Of a stretch of 39,996 bases of DNA, positions 1-8,194 are shown piece after piece. Numbering within the stretch: the first letter of the stretch is position 1; the number at the start of each line of letters is the position of its first letter. Location of the stretch: positions 1 to 39,996 of IMG/VR virus record IMGVR_UViG_3300045996_000482; one strand, 5' to 3'. The DNA comes from a virus. The notes beneath the pieces were generated by a model. The model was given only the letters and a program-made list of their open reading frames with translations. It had not been told where the DNA came from and ran no database searches. The position numbers were made by a program, and so were the translations under genes.

Positions 1-16
1 ATCCATGTTTGCCACC

Positions 17-36
17 TTCAGTAAAGACTCTTGACA
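17..36 (+). repeat. 20-bp repeat, copy 1 (TTCAGTAAAGACTCTTGACA)
   Basis: The 20-mer TTCAGTAAAGACTCTTGACA occurs here and again at 39844-39863, with unrelated flanks after it. Its TTGACA end is the -35 box of the probable late promoter. In the reading frame shared with the other copies it encodes F-S-K-D-S-stop, so a gene end and a promoter overlap. If the genome is circular, the two copies are separated by about 169 bp. Confidence 0.9.
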
Positions 37-58
37 CGCCCGCAGAACTGGTGATAAT
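31..58 (+). promoter_or_regulatory. Probable late promoter (PR'-like)
   Basis: The -35 box is a perfect TTGACA (31-36) and the -10 box is GATAAT (53-58) with a 16-bp spacer. A TG-extended reading, TGATAATGC, is also possible. It points at the terminase and morphogenesis genes. Transcription would meet an intrinsic terminator about 70 nt downstream, the layout expected for a promoter under control of a Q-type antiterminator. The Q-like gene lies at the other edge of the window, adjacent if the genome is circular. Family logic is known for lambdoid phages; use here is inferred. Confidence 0.65.
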
Positions 59-129
59 GCCAGCCAACTGCACACGCGCATACGCATTTGGAGCAGCCCG
101 TCCATTCGGAGGCGCGGCTGTCAGCAGAG

Positions 130-158
130 AGCCCGACTCAGGAATGAGCGGGCTTTTT
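130..158 (+). terminator. Intrinsic terminator in late leader (tR'-like)
   Basis: AGCCCG (130-135) pairs with CGGGCT (149-154), and an inner CTCA/TGAG pair extends the stem around a GGAA loop. A run of T follows (154-158). It stands between the late promoter and the small terminase gene, so late transcription should stop here unless RNA polymerase is modified. Confidence 0.75.
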
Positions 159-216
159 GCGTTGTAGGGGCGACTTGGGGCGCTTACCTCATGACTGCCG
201 AGAGGCGCGACTCCCC

Positions 217-537
217 ATGAACGCAGGAGCCTTCAAGAAAGGCGAGAAAAGGCCCTACCAAGGCCGCCCAAAGGGCACGCCGAACAAGGTAACGCAGGAG
301 TTCCGCGAGACAGTCCAGATGCTTCTGGATGAGAACCGCGAGAACGTTTCGCGCTGGCTGACGCTGGTTGCGGAGGGTGACGGCAGCGAGCACAGCAAGC
401 CTGACCCAGGCAAGGCGCTCGACCTGTTGTCGAAACTGGCAGAGTTCGCGGCGCCCAAGCTGGCGCGTACTGAACACACAGGCGAAGGCGGCGGGCCGGT
501 GAGGGTGATTGCTTCCTCGCTGGACGAGCGGATTTGA
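217..537 (+). CDS. Terminase small subunit (putative)
   Basis: A 106-aa protein immediately before the large terminase. The N-terminus is basic with KGTPNK followed by a helical stretch, the usual look of a phage small terminase DNA-binding region; the C-terminus is hydrophilic and Gly-rich. It would recognise the packaging site and load the large subunit. ATG at 217 is preceded by AGAGGCG at suitable distance. It is shorter than P22 gp3 (162 aa). Its stop overlaps the TTG start of the next gene (TTGA). Assignment rests mainly on position and the HTH-like N-terminus. Confidence 0.7.
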   Translation: MNAGAFKKGEKRPYQGRPKGTPNKVTQEFRETVQMLLDENRENVSRWLTLVAEGDGSEHSKPDPGKALDLLSKLAEFAAPKLARTEHTGEGGGPVRVIASSLDERI

Positions 538-1880
538 AGCTCACCGAGCGCCAACAGCAGGCGCAAGAGGTGTTGGCGGGTGATCCGACGCACCTGATGC
601 TGTTTGGTGGAAGTCGGAGCGGCAAGACGTTCCTGCTCGTGCGCAACATCGTGATGCGCGCGCTCAAGGCGCCGAACAGTAGGCACATCGCGCTGAGGTT
701 CCGGTACAACGCCATCAAGTCATCCATTGGGCTGGACACGTTTCCGAAGGTGATGCGGATCGCCTTCCCTGGCGTGCATGTGACGCCGCATGCGCAAGAA
801 GGCTACTGGAGCTTCGACAACAAGTCGGAGTTCTGGATTGGTGGCCTGGACGACAAGGAGCGCACCGAGAAGATTCTTGGCATGGAGTTCGCCACCGTTT
901 ACCTGAACGAGTGCTCGCAGATTCCGTGGGGCTCGCAGGGTGTGGCGCTGACGCGCTTGGCGCAGCAGGCATACCAAGAGATTGATGGGCGCAAGACCGT
1001 GGCGCTGAAGCCGCGGATGTACTACGACTGCAACCCGCCCTCGAAAGCGCACTGGACGTACCGGCTGTTCGTTGAGAAGCGCGACCCTGAGACACGGGAG
1101 CCGCTGCGCAACCCAAGCGACTACGCGTCCTTCCAGATCAACCCGGGCGACAACACAGAGAACCTGTCAGAGGGCTATCTCAAGACGCTTGAGGGGCTGT
1201 CTGCCAGGTTGCAGAAGCGATTCCTTCGGGGTGAGTTTGGTGACGCAACGCCGAACCAGCTCTTCCCAGACGAGTTCATCGACCGCTGGCGTGTCGAGGA
1301 TGGCTCACTGCCGGACATGGTTCGGATGGTGGTTTCCATCGATCCGAGCGGAAGCGGTGATGCCGACAACGCCGACAACGACGAGATTGGCATCACGGTT
1401 GGTGGGCTGGGCACAGACGGCAATGCGTACCTGATCGAAGACCTGACGCTCAAGGCGGGGCCTGGAACGTGGGGGCGAACTGCTGTGGTGGCCTATCAGC
1501 GCCACGCGGCCGATGCGATCGTCGGTGAGACGAACTACGGTGGCGCGATGGTGGAGCAAACCGTGAGGGTGGCCGCCAAAGAGCAAGAGGCGCGCGTCAA
1601 CTTCAAGATGGTGACGGCCAGCCGCGGCAAGGTGCAGCGTGCCGAGCCGTTCTCTGCGCTGTACGAGCAAGGCAAGGTCCGGCATGTGGGGCGTTTCCCC
1701 AAGCTGGAAGACGAATTGAGCGGCTTCTCAACCTTCGGGTTCACCGGCGAGCGCAGCCCAAACCGCGCCGATGCGTGGATCTGGTGCCTGGCGGAACTGT
1801 TCCCCGGCCTGGTGAAGAAGCCGAAGCAAGCGAAGAAAGAACCCGAGCCAGACCAGCCACAAAGCTGGATGGCCGCATAG
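534..1880 (+). CDS. Terminase large subunit
   Basis: A 448-aa DNA-packaging motor. Walker A is GGSRSGKT (about residues 25-32) and the Walker B region is ATVYLNE near residue 120. The C-terminal nuclease half starts near residue 264 with VVSIDPSGSGD, then has GETNYGGAMVEQ. The ATPase translocates DNA into the procapsid and the nuclease cuts the concatemer. It starts at TTG, whose last bases form the TGA of the small subunit, so the two are translationally coupled. P22 gp2 is 499 aa. The C-terminus is Lys/Pro/Glu-rich. Confidence 0.93.
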   Translation: MKLTERQQQAQEVLAGDPTHLMLFGGSRSGKTFLLVRNIVMRALKAPNSRHIALRFRYNAIKSSIGLDTFPKVMRIAFPGVHVTPHAQEGYWSFDNKSEFWIGGLDDKERTEKILGMEFATVYLNECSQIPWGSQGVALTRLAQQAYQEIDGRKTVALKPRMYYDCNPPSKAHWTYRLFVEKRDPETREPLRNPSDYASFQINPGDNTENLSEGYLKTLEGLSARLQKRFLRGEFGDATPNQLFPDEFIDRWRVEDGSLPDMVRMVVSIDPSGSGDADNADNDEIGITVGGLGTDGNAYLIEDLTLKAGPGTWGRTAVVAYQRHAADAIVGETNYGGAMVEQTVRVAAKEQEARVNFKMVTASRGKVQRAEPFSALYEQGKVRHVGRFPKLEDELSGFSTFGFTGERSPNRADAWIWCLAELFPGLVKKPKQAKKEPEPDQPQSWMAA

Positions 1881-1888
1881 AGCACACG

Positions 1889-2182
1889 ATGAATCAAACG
1901 ATGGTCCGAGCAATGTGGTCTGGCGAAGGCCGCTACGCCATGCGCCTGGACACCTGCTATGTGGACGGCAAGGGCCAACGCAAGCAGATCGGCGTTGGGC
2001 TTGGCCCTCTTCGCGCGCAGCCCGAAGAGTTCACGACTGCGCTGTTCAAGGATGGCTTGGCTGATCTGGCCCAGAAGGTTGCCGAGCGTGGCGCCGCTGG
2101 CTTGTTCGCGCCTGACCACATCGACGGCCTGCCCAAGCTGACCCCTGAAGTGCAAGCCAACTTCGAAGCCGCATTCGCCTGA
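1889..2182 (+). CDS. Hypothetical protein between terminase and portal
   Basis: A 97-aa soluble protein beginning with MNQTMVRAMW and containing a short beta-rich part (DTCYVDGKGQRKQIGVGLG) followed by helices. There is no signal peptide or membrane segment. It follows the large terminase by 8 nt and ends at the portal start (TGATGG). Only a weak Shine-Dalgarno (GAGCAC) precedes ATG 1889. Not recognised; co-transcribed with packaging genes. Confidence 0.65.
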   Translation: MNQTMVRAMWSGEGRYAMRLDTCYVDGKGQRKQIGVGLGPLRAQPEEFTTALFKDGLADLAQKVAERGAAGLFAPDHIDGLPKLTPEVQANFEAAFA

Positions 2183-4287
2183 TGGCCAAACAAGACACGC
2201 TGACCCGCATCCGCGAGCGATACGCAGATGCGGCGGACGCCATGAGCGACCAGCATCAGCGCATGCGCGAGGACATGGAGTTCTCCAACCCCGCATGCCC
2301 GAAGCAGTGGGACAGCCTGGCCGTTGAGGCGCGCAAGGGTCGGCCGTGCCTCACGTTCGACCGCACGAACCAATTCATCCAGCAGGTTGTCAACGACGGC
2401 CGGCAGAACAAGCCGAGCATCAACGTCATGCCGGCTGACTCGCAGGCTGACGTTGACGTGGCCCAAAAGCTGGATGGCGTCATCCGGCACATCGAGTACG
2501 TCTCGCGCGCTGGCATCGCCTATGACACAGCGCTGGAGCACGCGGTTCGCTGCGGCCTGGGCTGGCTGCGCGTGGTTCCGCAGATCATGCGGCCGGAGAC
2601 GAACGAGCAAGAGATCCGCATCATGCGGGTGCACGACCCGCTGTCGGTGCGCTTGGACCCGAACAGCACCGAGCCTGATGGCTCGGACGCGATGCATGGG
2701 TTTGTCGAGACGCTGATGACGCAGCGCGCCTTCAAGGCCGCGTATCCAAAGGCCAAGATCCAGAGCTTTGATGGCGAGTCGACAGGCTGGTTCGAAACCG
2801 ACTTCGTTCGGGTGTGCGAGTACCTGGAGGTGGTCGAAGAGGCCGAGAACGCGGTCATCGTCGACCTGCAAGGCCAGCGCCTGTCGTTCAGCGAAGAGGA
2901 ATACTGGGACGCCGCCAAGAAGACGGGCGTCAAGCTGCCCGTGATCAGCACGTTCGAGCGCAAGCAGCGCCGCGTCAAGTGGTGCAAGGTCACCGGCGCC
3001 GAGGTGCTGGAGGAAACCGGCTTCCCGAGCCAGTATCTCGGCCTGATCCCGGTTCAAGGCCACGAGCTGTGGCTGAACGGCAAACGCTACCTGTCGGGCA
3101 TGGTCCGGCAGATGATGGACTCGCAGAGGTTCCACAACTACGCCATCTCAGCAGCCGCCGAGGGCGTGGCGTTGCAGCCCAAGGCGCCGTTCATCGCTGC
3201 CATGGAGGCCATCGAAGGTCATGAGGCCAAGTGGAAGGCCGCGAACACCGGGAATCCCTCGGTGCTGCCTTACAACGCGCTCGACGATCAAGACCGCCCG
3301 CTGCCGGTGCCCCAGCGCTCGCAGCCGCCAGTGATGAGCCAGGGCTGGACCGAACTGCTGGGCTACAGCTCGCAGGCGATGGAATCGTCTGTCGGCATGT
3401 TCAAGGCCAATCTGGGCCAGCAGGGCAACGAAACCAGCGGCCGGGCCATTCGCGCCAGGCAGCAAGAGGGCGACACCGCCACGTTCCACTTCATCGACAA
3501 CCTGTCGCGCTCCATCGAGCAGCTTGGCCGGGTCGTGGTGGACATGATCCCGCGCATCTACGACACGCAGCGCACGGCGCGCATCGTGGGCGAGGATGGC
3601 CAACAGGACTTCGTGCAGGTTGACCCGCAGATGGCCGACGCTGCGATGAAGCGCGGCAAGAAGGTGGTCGCCATCAACCCGAACGTTGGCGCCTATGACG
3701 TGCGCGTCAAGGTCGGCCCGAGCTACACCACGCAGCGCCAGGAGACGGCCGAGCAGCTGTCCCAGATGCTCCAGGCTGCACCGAACCTGCTGCCCATGCT
3801 GGGTGACGTGTGGGTGAAGATGCAGGACTGGCCGGACGCCGACAAGGTTGCGCGCCGCTTGAAGGCCATGCTCCCGCCCGAAATCAAGGCGGTCGAGGAC
3901 GAAGAAACCGAGTTGCCGCCCGAGGCCATGCAGCAGATCCAGATGCTGCAACAGCAGATCGAGCAGCTCTCGCAGGCGCTTGAGAACGCCGCCGCAGAGG
4001 CCGAGAGCAAGGAAATCGAGCGCGAGAAGGCTGAGGCCGACATGCTCATTCGCGGCTATGAGGCCGTGACGAACCGCATGAAGGCCGTCCCGCCGATCAC
4101 GCCGGAGCAGGTGCAGGCCATTGCCATGCAGACCGTCCAGCAAGCGCTGACCGTGCCGCCCGTTGAGCAGCAGGAGCCCATGCCTCCAATGCCGCCTGAC
4201 ATGCCACCGATGCCGCCAGACGGCGCCATGCAACCGAACGAACCGCCTCAGGGCGGTTTTTTTACGCCTGATGGGGCCATGCAATGA
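2182..4287 (+). CDS. Portal protein, P22 gp1-like
   Basis: A 701-aa protein (P22 gp1 is 725 aa) in the portal position. The N-terminus (IRERYADAADAMSDQHQRMREDMEF-type region with PKQWD, then RPCLTFDRTNQFIQQVVND) is typical of P22-family portals. It would form the dodecameric DNA channel at one capsid vertex. A coiled coil spans about residues 575-615 (QQIQMLQQQIEQLSQALENA). The tail is Met/Pro-rich (PPMPPDMPPMPPDGAMQ). The last 20 codons repeat PDGAMQ and contain an intrinsic terminator, suggesting a C-terminal extension by duplication. The stop overlaps the next start (ATGA). Confidence 0.9.
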   Translation: MAKQDTLTRIRERYADAADAMSDQHQRMREDMEFSNPACPKQWDSLAVEARKGRPCLTFDRTNQFIQQVVNDGRQNKPSINVMPADSQADVDVAQKLDGVIRHIEYVSRAGIAYDTALEHAVRCGLGWLRVVPQIMRPETNEQEIRIMRVHDPLSVRLDPNSTEPDGSDAMHGFVETLMTQRAFKAAYPKAKIQSFDGESTGWFETDFVRVCEYLEVVEEAENAVIVDLQGQRLSFSEEEYWDAAKKTGVKLPVISTFERKQRRVKWCKVTGAEVLEETGFPSQYLGLIPVQGHELWLNGKRYLSGMVRQMMDSQRFHNYAISAAAEGVALQPKAPFIAAMEAIEGHEAKWKAANTGNPSVLPYNALDDQDRPLPVPQRSQPPVMSQGWTELLGYSSQAMESSVGMFKANLGQQGNETSGRAIRARQQEGDTATFHFIDNLSRSIEQLGRVVVDMIPRIYDTQRTARIVGEDGQQDFVQVDPQMADAAMKRGKKVVAINPNVGAYDVRVKVGPSYTTQRQETAEQLSQMLQAAPNLLPMLGDVWVKMQDWPDADKVARRLKAMLPPEIKAVEDEETELPPEAMQQIQMLQQQIEQLSQALENAAAEAESKEIEREKAEADMLIRGYEAVTNRMKAVPPITPEQVQAIAMQTVQQALTVPPVEQQEPMPPMPPDMPPMPPDGAMQPNEPPQGGFFTPDGAMQ
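4241..4263 (+). terminator. Intrinsic terminator inside the portal coding sequence
   Basis: AACCGCC (4241-4247), loop TCAG, GGCGGTT (4252-4258) and seven T (4257-4263) form a textbook Rho-independent terminator. It lies 24 bp before the portal stop and is translated as N-E-P-P-Q-G-G-F-F. It would separate the portal and terminase from the downstream cassette unless antitermination is active. Confidence 0.75.
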
Positions 4288-5960
4288 GCACTTTCAACGT
4301 CGGCACGTTCCCCGTGGTGCTCGAAGTCGGCTATCGGCTGTCCCTGCTGTCCAACGGCTTCGCAACGGGCACGCTGGCCACGCCGGACGCTGTGCAGTCG
4401 ATCACGCCCAGCCAGACCTACGAAGCGGGCCCGTACACCGTTCGGCGTGAGGTGGTCGTCAAGGTCGACAGCGGGTCGGTTGACATCACTGTCATCGACC
4501 CAGCGCCCGAGACGGCCTCGGCCGACCTGTTTGCGTTCACCACAACCTCGACGGCTGACGAGATCGGCGCCGCGGCGACCGCGGTTGGCACCCACACCGG
4601 CAGCCAGCCATGGGGCGCTGGCCGCGCGCTGACCCTGGCGCCTGGCCTGTACGAGCGCGACAGCACGCTGTTGATCTCGGTCAACCACACCCTCGAATCC
4701 CCGGCCGGCTCTGCTGCTGCGCTGATCCGCTACACGGGCTACCCGGAAGAGGGTGCCCCGGAGCCTGGTGGCCCCAGCGGTGTCGTCACCATCGCTGGCG
4801 ATCGGCTGTTCAACAACTCGTTCGTTGGCCGCGGCGAGTTCAGGCACCTGGAGATCGACGGCAACGCCATCGGCAACGACCTGGCGCCGTTCGACATGAC
4901 GCACCCGGTCCATGGCGTCTACGCGCCCGAGACCGAGAACGGGATCATCCAGTCGATCGACTATTGCCGCGTCAGCCGCTGCGCTGGTGACGGCTGGCAC
5001 ATCGTTGGCCGCGATCAGTTGATCTCGCGCCGCATGAAGGCCGGCAATAACCGCGGCTGGGGCATCTACCTCCAAGACGTGGGCGATTCGAAGCTGTGGG
5101 GCACGGGCTCCAGCGGTGGATCTGGCGACAACCGCGGCGTTGAGTACCACTCCACAGGCGGCGCGCTGTGCGTCAACCACTGCGCGACGTTCAGCATGTC
5201 GCAGTTCGACCTGTTCGTCGACGAAGACACGTTCGGCGGCGACTTCGTTGTCAAGCTCATCAACCAGACGAACGCCCGCTTCATCGCAGGCGAAATGTCG
5301 GGCCGTGTGGGCATCCTCGGCCGCAACGACACGTCAGGCGGCAACGAGTTCGAAATCAACGGCTGCACCTTCGAGAACGTGTTGTTCAAGTGGGCGCAGG
5401 GCCTGGCTCGCTCGTGGACCTTCGAGGGCACGACGGTCTGCGCCTACATCTACATCAAAGACGCGGACGGGGTGGTGTTCATCAACCCCAAGTTTGGCGG
5501 CATCGACGCGGACGACGTGGACGAGATGGCCACGCGGCCGGACTACCTGTGGCAGTTCGACTCGGACACCGACACCGCGCACCGCGGCTTCGCCCGAATC
5601 ATGGGTGGCAGCGGCATCCCACTGCGCCGCTCGCGCCTGGGTGACAGCAAGGCCCCCGCCGTCCCGTTCAAGAAGAACCTGAGCAACGCCAATCACCTGT
5701 TGGAGCTGGACTTCATCCCCGGCTCGCTCGTCGAAATGGCCTGGGACAACAGCAACCCGCCGCTGAACTACGTCAAGGCGGGCACCTTCGGCGGCGCTGC
5801 TGCGACCTACAACAAGGCCGACTACCCCATCGGCTACCTGCTGGCGAACTGGCACGACGCCACCAAGACGCTCGATGACGTGAACACCACGTTCAGCGTG
5901 CCAGCCGCACCGGCCGCCTCGGCTGCCGGCCGCGCCTACGCAATGCGCGTCTGGCTCTGA
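4284..5960 (+). CDS. Beta-helix (pectate-lyase-fold) virion protein, probable receptor-binding or depolymerase
   Basis: A 558-aa protein. After a beta-rich N-terminus (about 1-75) it has short repeating turns typical of right-handed beta-helices (FRHLEIDGNAIGND, GIIQSIDYCRVSRCAGDGWHI, GVYAPETENG, MKAGNNRGWGIYL), as in tailspikes and pectate lyases. It would contact or degrade surface polysaccharide. It lacks the head-binding domain of the main tailspike at 17584. The start overlaps the portal stop (ATGA). P22 has no gene between portal and scaffold, so this is an inserted cassette. Function is inferred from fold-like sequence only. Confidence 0.7.
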   Translation: MSTFNVGTFPVVLEVGYRLSLLSNGFATGTLATPDAVQSITPSQTYEAGPYTVRREVVVKVDSGSVDITVIDPAPETASADLFAFTTTSTADEIGAAATAVGTHTGSQPWGAGRALTLAPGLYERDSTLLISVNHTLESPAGSAAALIRYTGYPEEGAPEPGGPSGVVTIAGDRLFNNSFVGRGEFRHLEIDGNAIGNDLAPFDMTHPVHGVYAPETENGIIQSIDYCRVSRCAGDGWHIVGRDQLISRRMKAGNNRGWGIYLQDVGDSKLWGTGSSGGSGDNRGVEYHSTGGALCVNHCATFSMSQFDLFVDEDTFGGDFVVKLINQTNARFIAGEMSGRVGILGRNDTSGGNEFEINGCTFENVLFKWAQGLARSWTFEGTTVCAYIYIKDADGVVFINPKFGGIDADDVDEMATRPDYLWQFDSDTDTAHRGFARIMGGSGIPLRRSRLGDSKAPAVPFKKNLSNANHLLELDFIPGSLVEMAWDNSNPPLNYVKAGTFGGAAATYNKADYPIGYLLANWHDATKTLDDVNTTFSVPAAPAASAAGRAYAMRVWL

Positions 5961-5985
5961 GCCACCGAAGTAAAGGACTACCCAC

Positions 5986-6270
5986 ATGACCATGCTCATT
6001 TCGATGGCTGTGCCGAACCGCGCGAGCACTGCCAGCGTGTCGATCAGCACCGCATCCGCGCAAAGCGCCGTCCTGGCTGGCGCCAACGTGGTGGTGATGG
6101 CCACCGCTGATTGCTTCGTCCTTCGCGGCTCGAATCCGACCGCCACGACCGCATGCCTGCCGCTGGTGGCCAATCGGGAGTACCGGCTGACTGGCATCGC
6201 TCAAGGTGAGCGCCTGGCGTTCATCACCGCCTCTGGCACCGGCACTGCCTACATCACCGAAGGCGCCTGA
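5986..6270 (+). CDS. Small beta-rich virion-associated protein (putative)
   Basis: A 94-aa protein rich in Ala, Ser, Thr and Val, predicted all-beta, with no signal peptide. AAAGGA lies about 10 nt before ATG 5986. It lies between the beta-helix protein and the GH5-like protein and ends in an ATGA-type junction with the latter, so it belongs to the same inserted cassette. The look (short strands ending in a Gly/Thr-rich C-terminus, ASGTGTAYITEGA) fits a decoration or fibre-anchoring protein, but this is not established. Confidence 0.65.
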   Translation: MTMLISMAVPNRASTASVSISTASAQSAVLAGANVVVMATADCFVLRGSNPTATTACLPLVANREYRLTGIAQGERLAFITASGTGTAYITEGA

Positions 6271-8084
6271 TGCGTTCAGGGCTGGGCATCTCCGGGCTGT
6301 CGATAGCCGGGGAGGGCGGAGCCGTGGCTCTGCGGCCTGTCGTCAACGGCAAGCAACTGCTGGACGAGAACGGACAGGCCCTGACCATCCGCGGCATCAA
6401 CCAGGGCACCTGGGGCGAGAACTTCGAGGTTGACGCGGCAGACATCCAGGCGCTGGGCGCCAACTGCATCCGCACGGTGTTCCGCTGGTGGGGCTTGTAT
6501 GGCGGGGCGGGCACCGACAGCCGCGACGACGCCTCGTCGAACTACATCGATCCAGCCAACCTCGTGCAGCAACTGCAAGAGGTGCAGTGGGCTGTGTCGC
6601 GCGGCCTGTGGGTGATCGTCGCGTTTGACAGCAATTGCGGGCAGAACGGCTTGCAGAGCCTGGACACCGTTGCCTACTGCGACCCAGGCGGCGCTTACCC
6701 CACCGAGGGGCGCAACTTCTTTTCAGACCTGACCACGCGCCAGTTCTTCAAGCAGGCGTGGAAGGCCCTCGCGCGTGCGCTGGCCAGCTATCCACGCATC
6801 CTCGCATTCGAGATCCTGCCCGAGCCGCTGGAAGGCCGCGACGCCACCTACGCGGACGACGTGCGCGACTTCTACCGCGATGTCATCGCCTCGATTCGCA
6901 CGGTCGACACGAAAACGCCGTTCCTGATCGGCTCGCGTGACGCCTACAACATCAGTTTGGCCGACGAGGCATGGCTGAGTGAGCGCACGGACGTGATCTA
7001 CACCGGCAACATTCTGTCCGGGAAGATGACCGATCAGGTTGACCTGCCAGGCTACGTGAAGGCCCTCACCGACATGCGCGACACGCGCAACGTGCCGGTG
7101 CTGGTGCAGCAGGTCGGGCGCGAGACGAGCGCCGACACGACGCTGATCCACATGAATGCCGGGCTGTCGGCACTCAATGCCAACGGGGTGCACTGGACCT
7201 ACTGGCAGTGGCACCAGAACACGACCAACCCCGACACCTACGGCCTGAACTACAAGGACGGCGTGGGCGGCTGGGTCGCCAAGGCCGCAGAGCAGGCGCG
7301 CGTCTCCTACTACTGCGGCCAGACCTACGCGGCGCTTGAGACTGCTGCGCAGGCCGCTGCCACGGCTGCTGGTGGCTCGCTGTACTACGTCAAGCCGGAC
7401 TTCTCGAACATCAAGCAGGACTCAGGCGGCGGAACGCCGGTCACCGCGGTTGGCCAGCCCATCGGACGCATCCTGCCGGTGGTTGGCTCGGCCGGGAACA
7501 TCACGCAAGCCACCGGCTCGTTTTGCCCACTGCTGGGCCAGATCAGCGCGACTGGCCGCTATGCGATGGTGTTCGACGGCACAGACGACTACCTTCAGTT
7601 TGTCACGGTGTTCTGGGCATCGGGCGACGACACGACAGTCATTGCCTCGGGCATCCCCGCAGAAACGGCGACGAACCGGGTGTTCGTGCACTGCGGCGCT
7701 GGCACGGCCACTGCGCGCCATCCCTACCTGGGCGTGACCGCGGGTGACGTGGCCACGGCCTCATGGCGCGGCGATGACGCGGTGATCCGGCAGATCGATG
7801 GCGCGCTGAACGTGAGCGATCGGCCGATCGTTCTGTCGTCCACCAAGATCGGCGCGAACAAGAAGCTGTTCACCAACGGTGTGCAAGAGGGCTCGACCAA
7901 CACCGATGCGGTCGGCTCCATTGCTTCGCTATCCCGCATCCGCGTTGGCTCGGCCAGCACGACAACCGGCTACTTCCAAGGCCCCATCACCTTGATCTTC
8001 GTCGGCAAGACGGTGACGGACGGGCAACGACAAGACATCGAGCGTTTCGCCGCCTACCTCGCAGGCGCGGCCTACGCGAACTGA
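6270..8084 (+). CDS. GH5-like (cellulase-fold) protein with C-terminal LamG-like domain
   Basis: A 604-aa protein. Residues about 23-365 resemble a GH5 TIM barrel: VNGKQLLDENGQALTIRGIN, then GANCIRTVFRWWG, then FEILPEPLEG with the acid/base Glu (normally N-E-P, here P-E-P). The nucleophile segment is VPVLVQQVGRE, with Gln where classical GH5 enzymes have Glu (G-E-F/W-G). Residues about 440-604 look like a concanavalin/LamG binding domain (YAMVFDGTDDYLQFV). It may cleave or only bind host polysaccharide. Last gene of the inserted cassette, followed by a terminator. Confidence 0.75.
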   Translation: MRSGLGISGLSIAGEGGAVALRPVVNGKQLLDENGQALTIRGINQGTWGENFEVDAADIQALGANCIRTVFRWWGLYGGAGTDSRDDASSNYIDPANLVQQLQEVQWAVSRGLWVIVAFDSNCGQNGLQSLDTVAYCDPGGAYPTEGRNFFSDLTTRQFFKQAWKALARALASYPRILAFEILPEPLEGRDATYADDVRDFYRDVIASIRTVDTKTPFLIGSRDAYNISLADEAWLSERTDVIYTGNILSGKMTDQVDLPGYVKALTDMRDTRNVPVLVQQVGRETSADTTLIHMNAGLSALNANGVHWTYWQWHQNTTNPDTYGLNYKDGVGGWVAKAAEQARVSYYCGQTYAALETAAQAAATAAGGSLYYVKPDFSNIKQDSGGGTPVTAVGQPIGRILPVVGSAGNITQATGSFCPLLGQISATGRYAMVFDGTDDYLQFVTVFWASGDDTTVIASGIPAETATNRVFVHCGAGTATARHPYLGVTAGDVATASWRGDDAVIRQIDGALNVSDRPIVLSSTKIGANKKLFTNGVQEGSTNTDAVGSIASLSRIRVGSASTTTGYFQGPITLIFVGKTVTDGQRQDIERFAAYLAGAAYAN

Positions 8085-8108
8085 TCACTCCTTGGTCACC
8101 CGACCTTG

Positions 8109-8131
8109 AGCCCGCTTCGGCGGGCTTTTTT
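8109..8131 (+). terminator. Intrinsic terminator after the carbohydrate cassette
   Basis: AGCCCGC, loop TTCG, GCGGGCT, followed by six T. It sits 25 bp after the GH5-like gene and closes the inserted cassette before the scaffold gene. Confidence 0.85.
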
Positions 8132-8194
8132 ATTCCCGCGTCACTCGACGCAACCCCACTGTGCCGGGGCGTTTCGGCCTGACTCATCACACCG

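Noticed and set aside
1957-3135. 392-aa open frame on the minus strand opposite terminase and portal
   Set aside because: Shadow frame of high-GC coding sequence; low-complexity composition and no ribosome site, while the plus strand holds recognisable genes.
3148-4284. 378-aa minus-strand frame opposite the portal
   Set aside because: Composition is His/Leu/Arg-rich in the manner of antisense frames; the portal is clear on the other strand.
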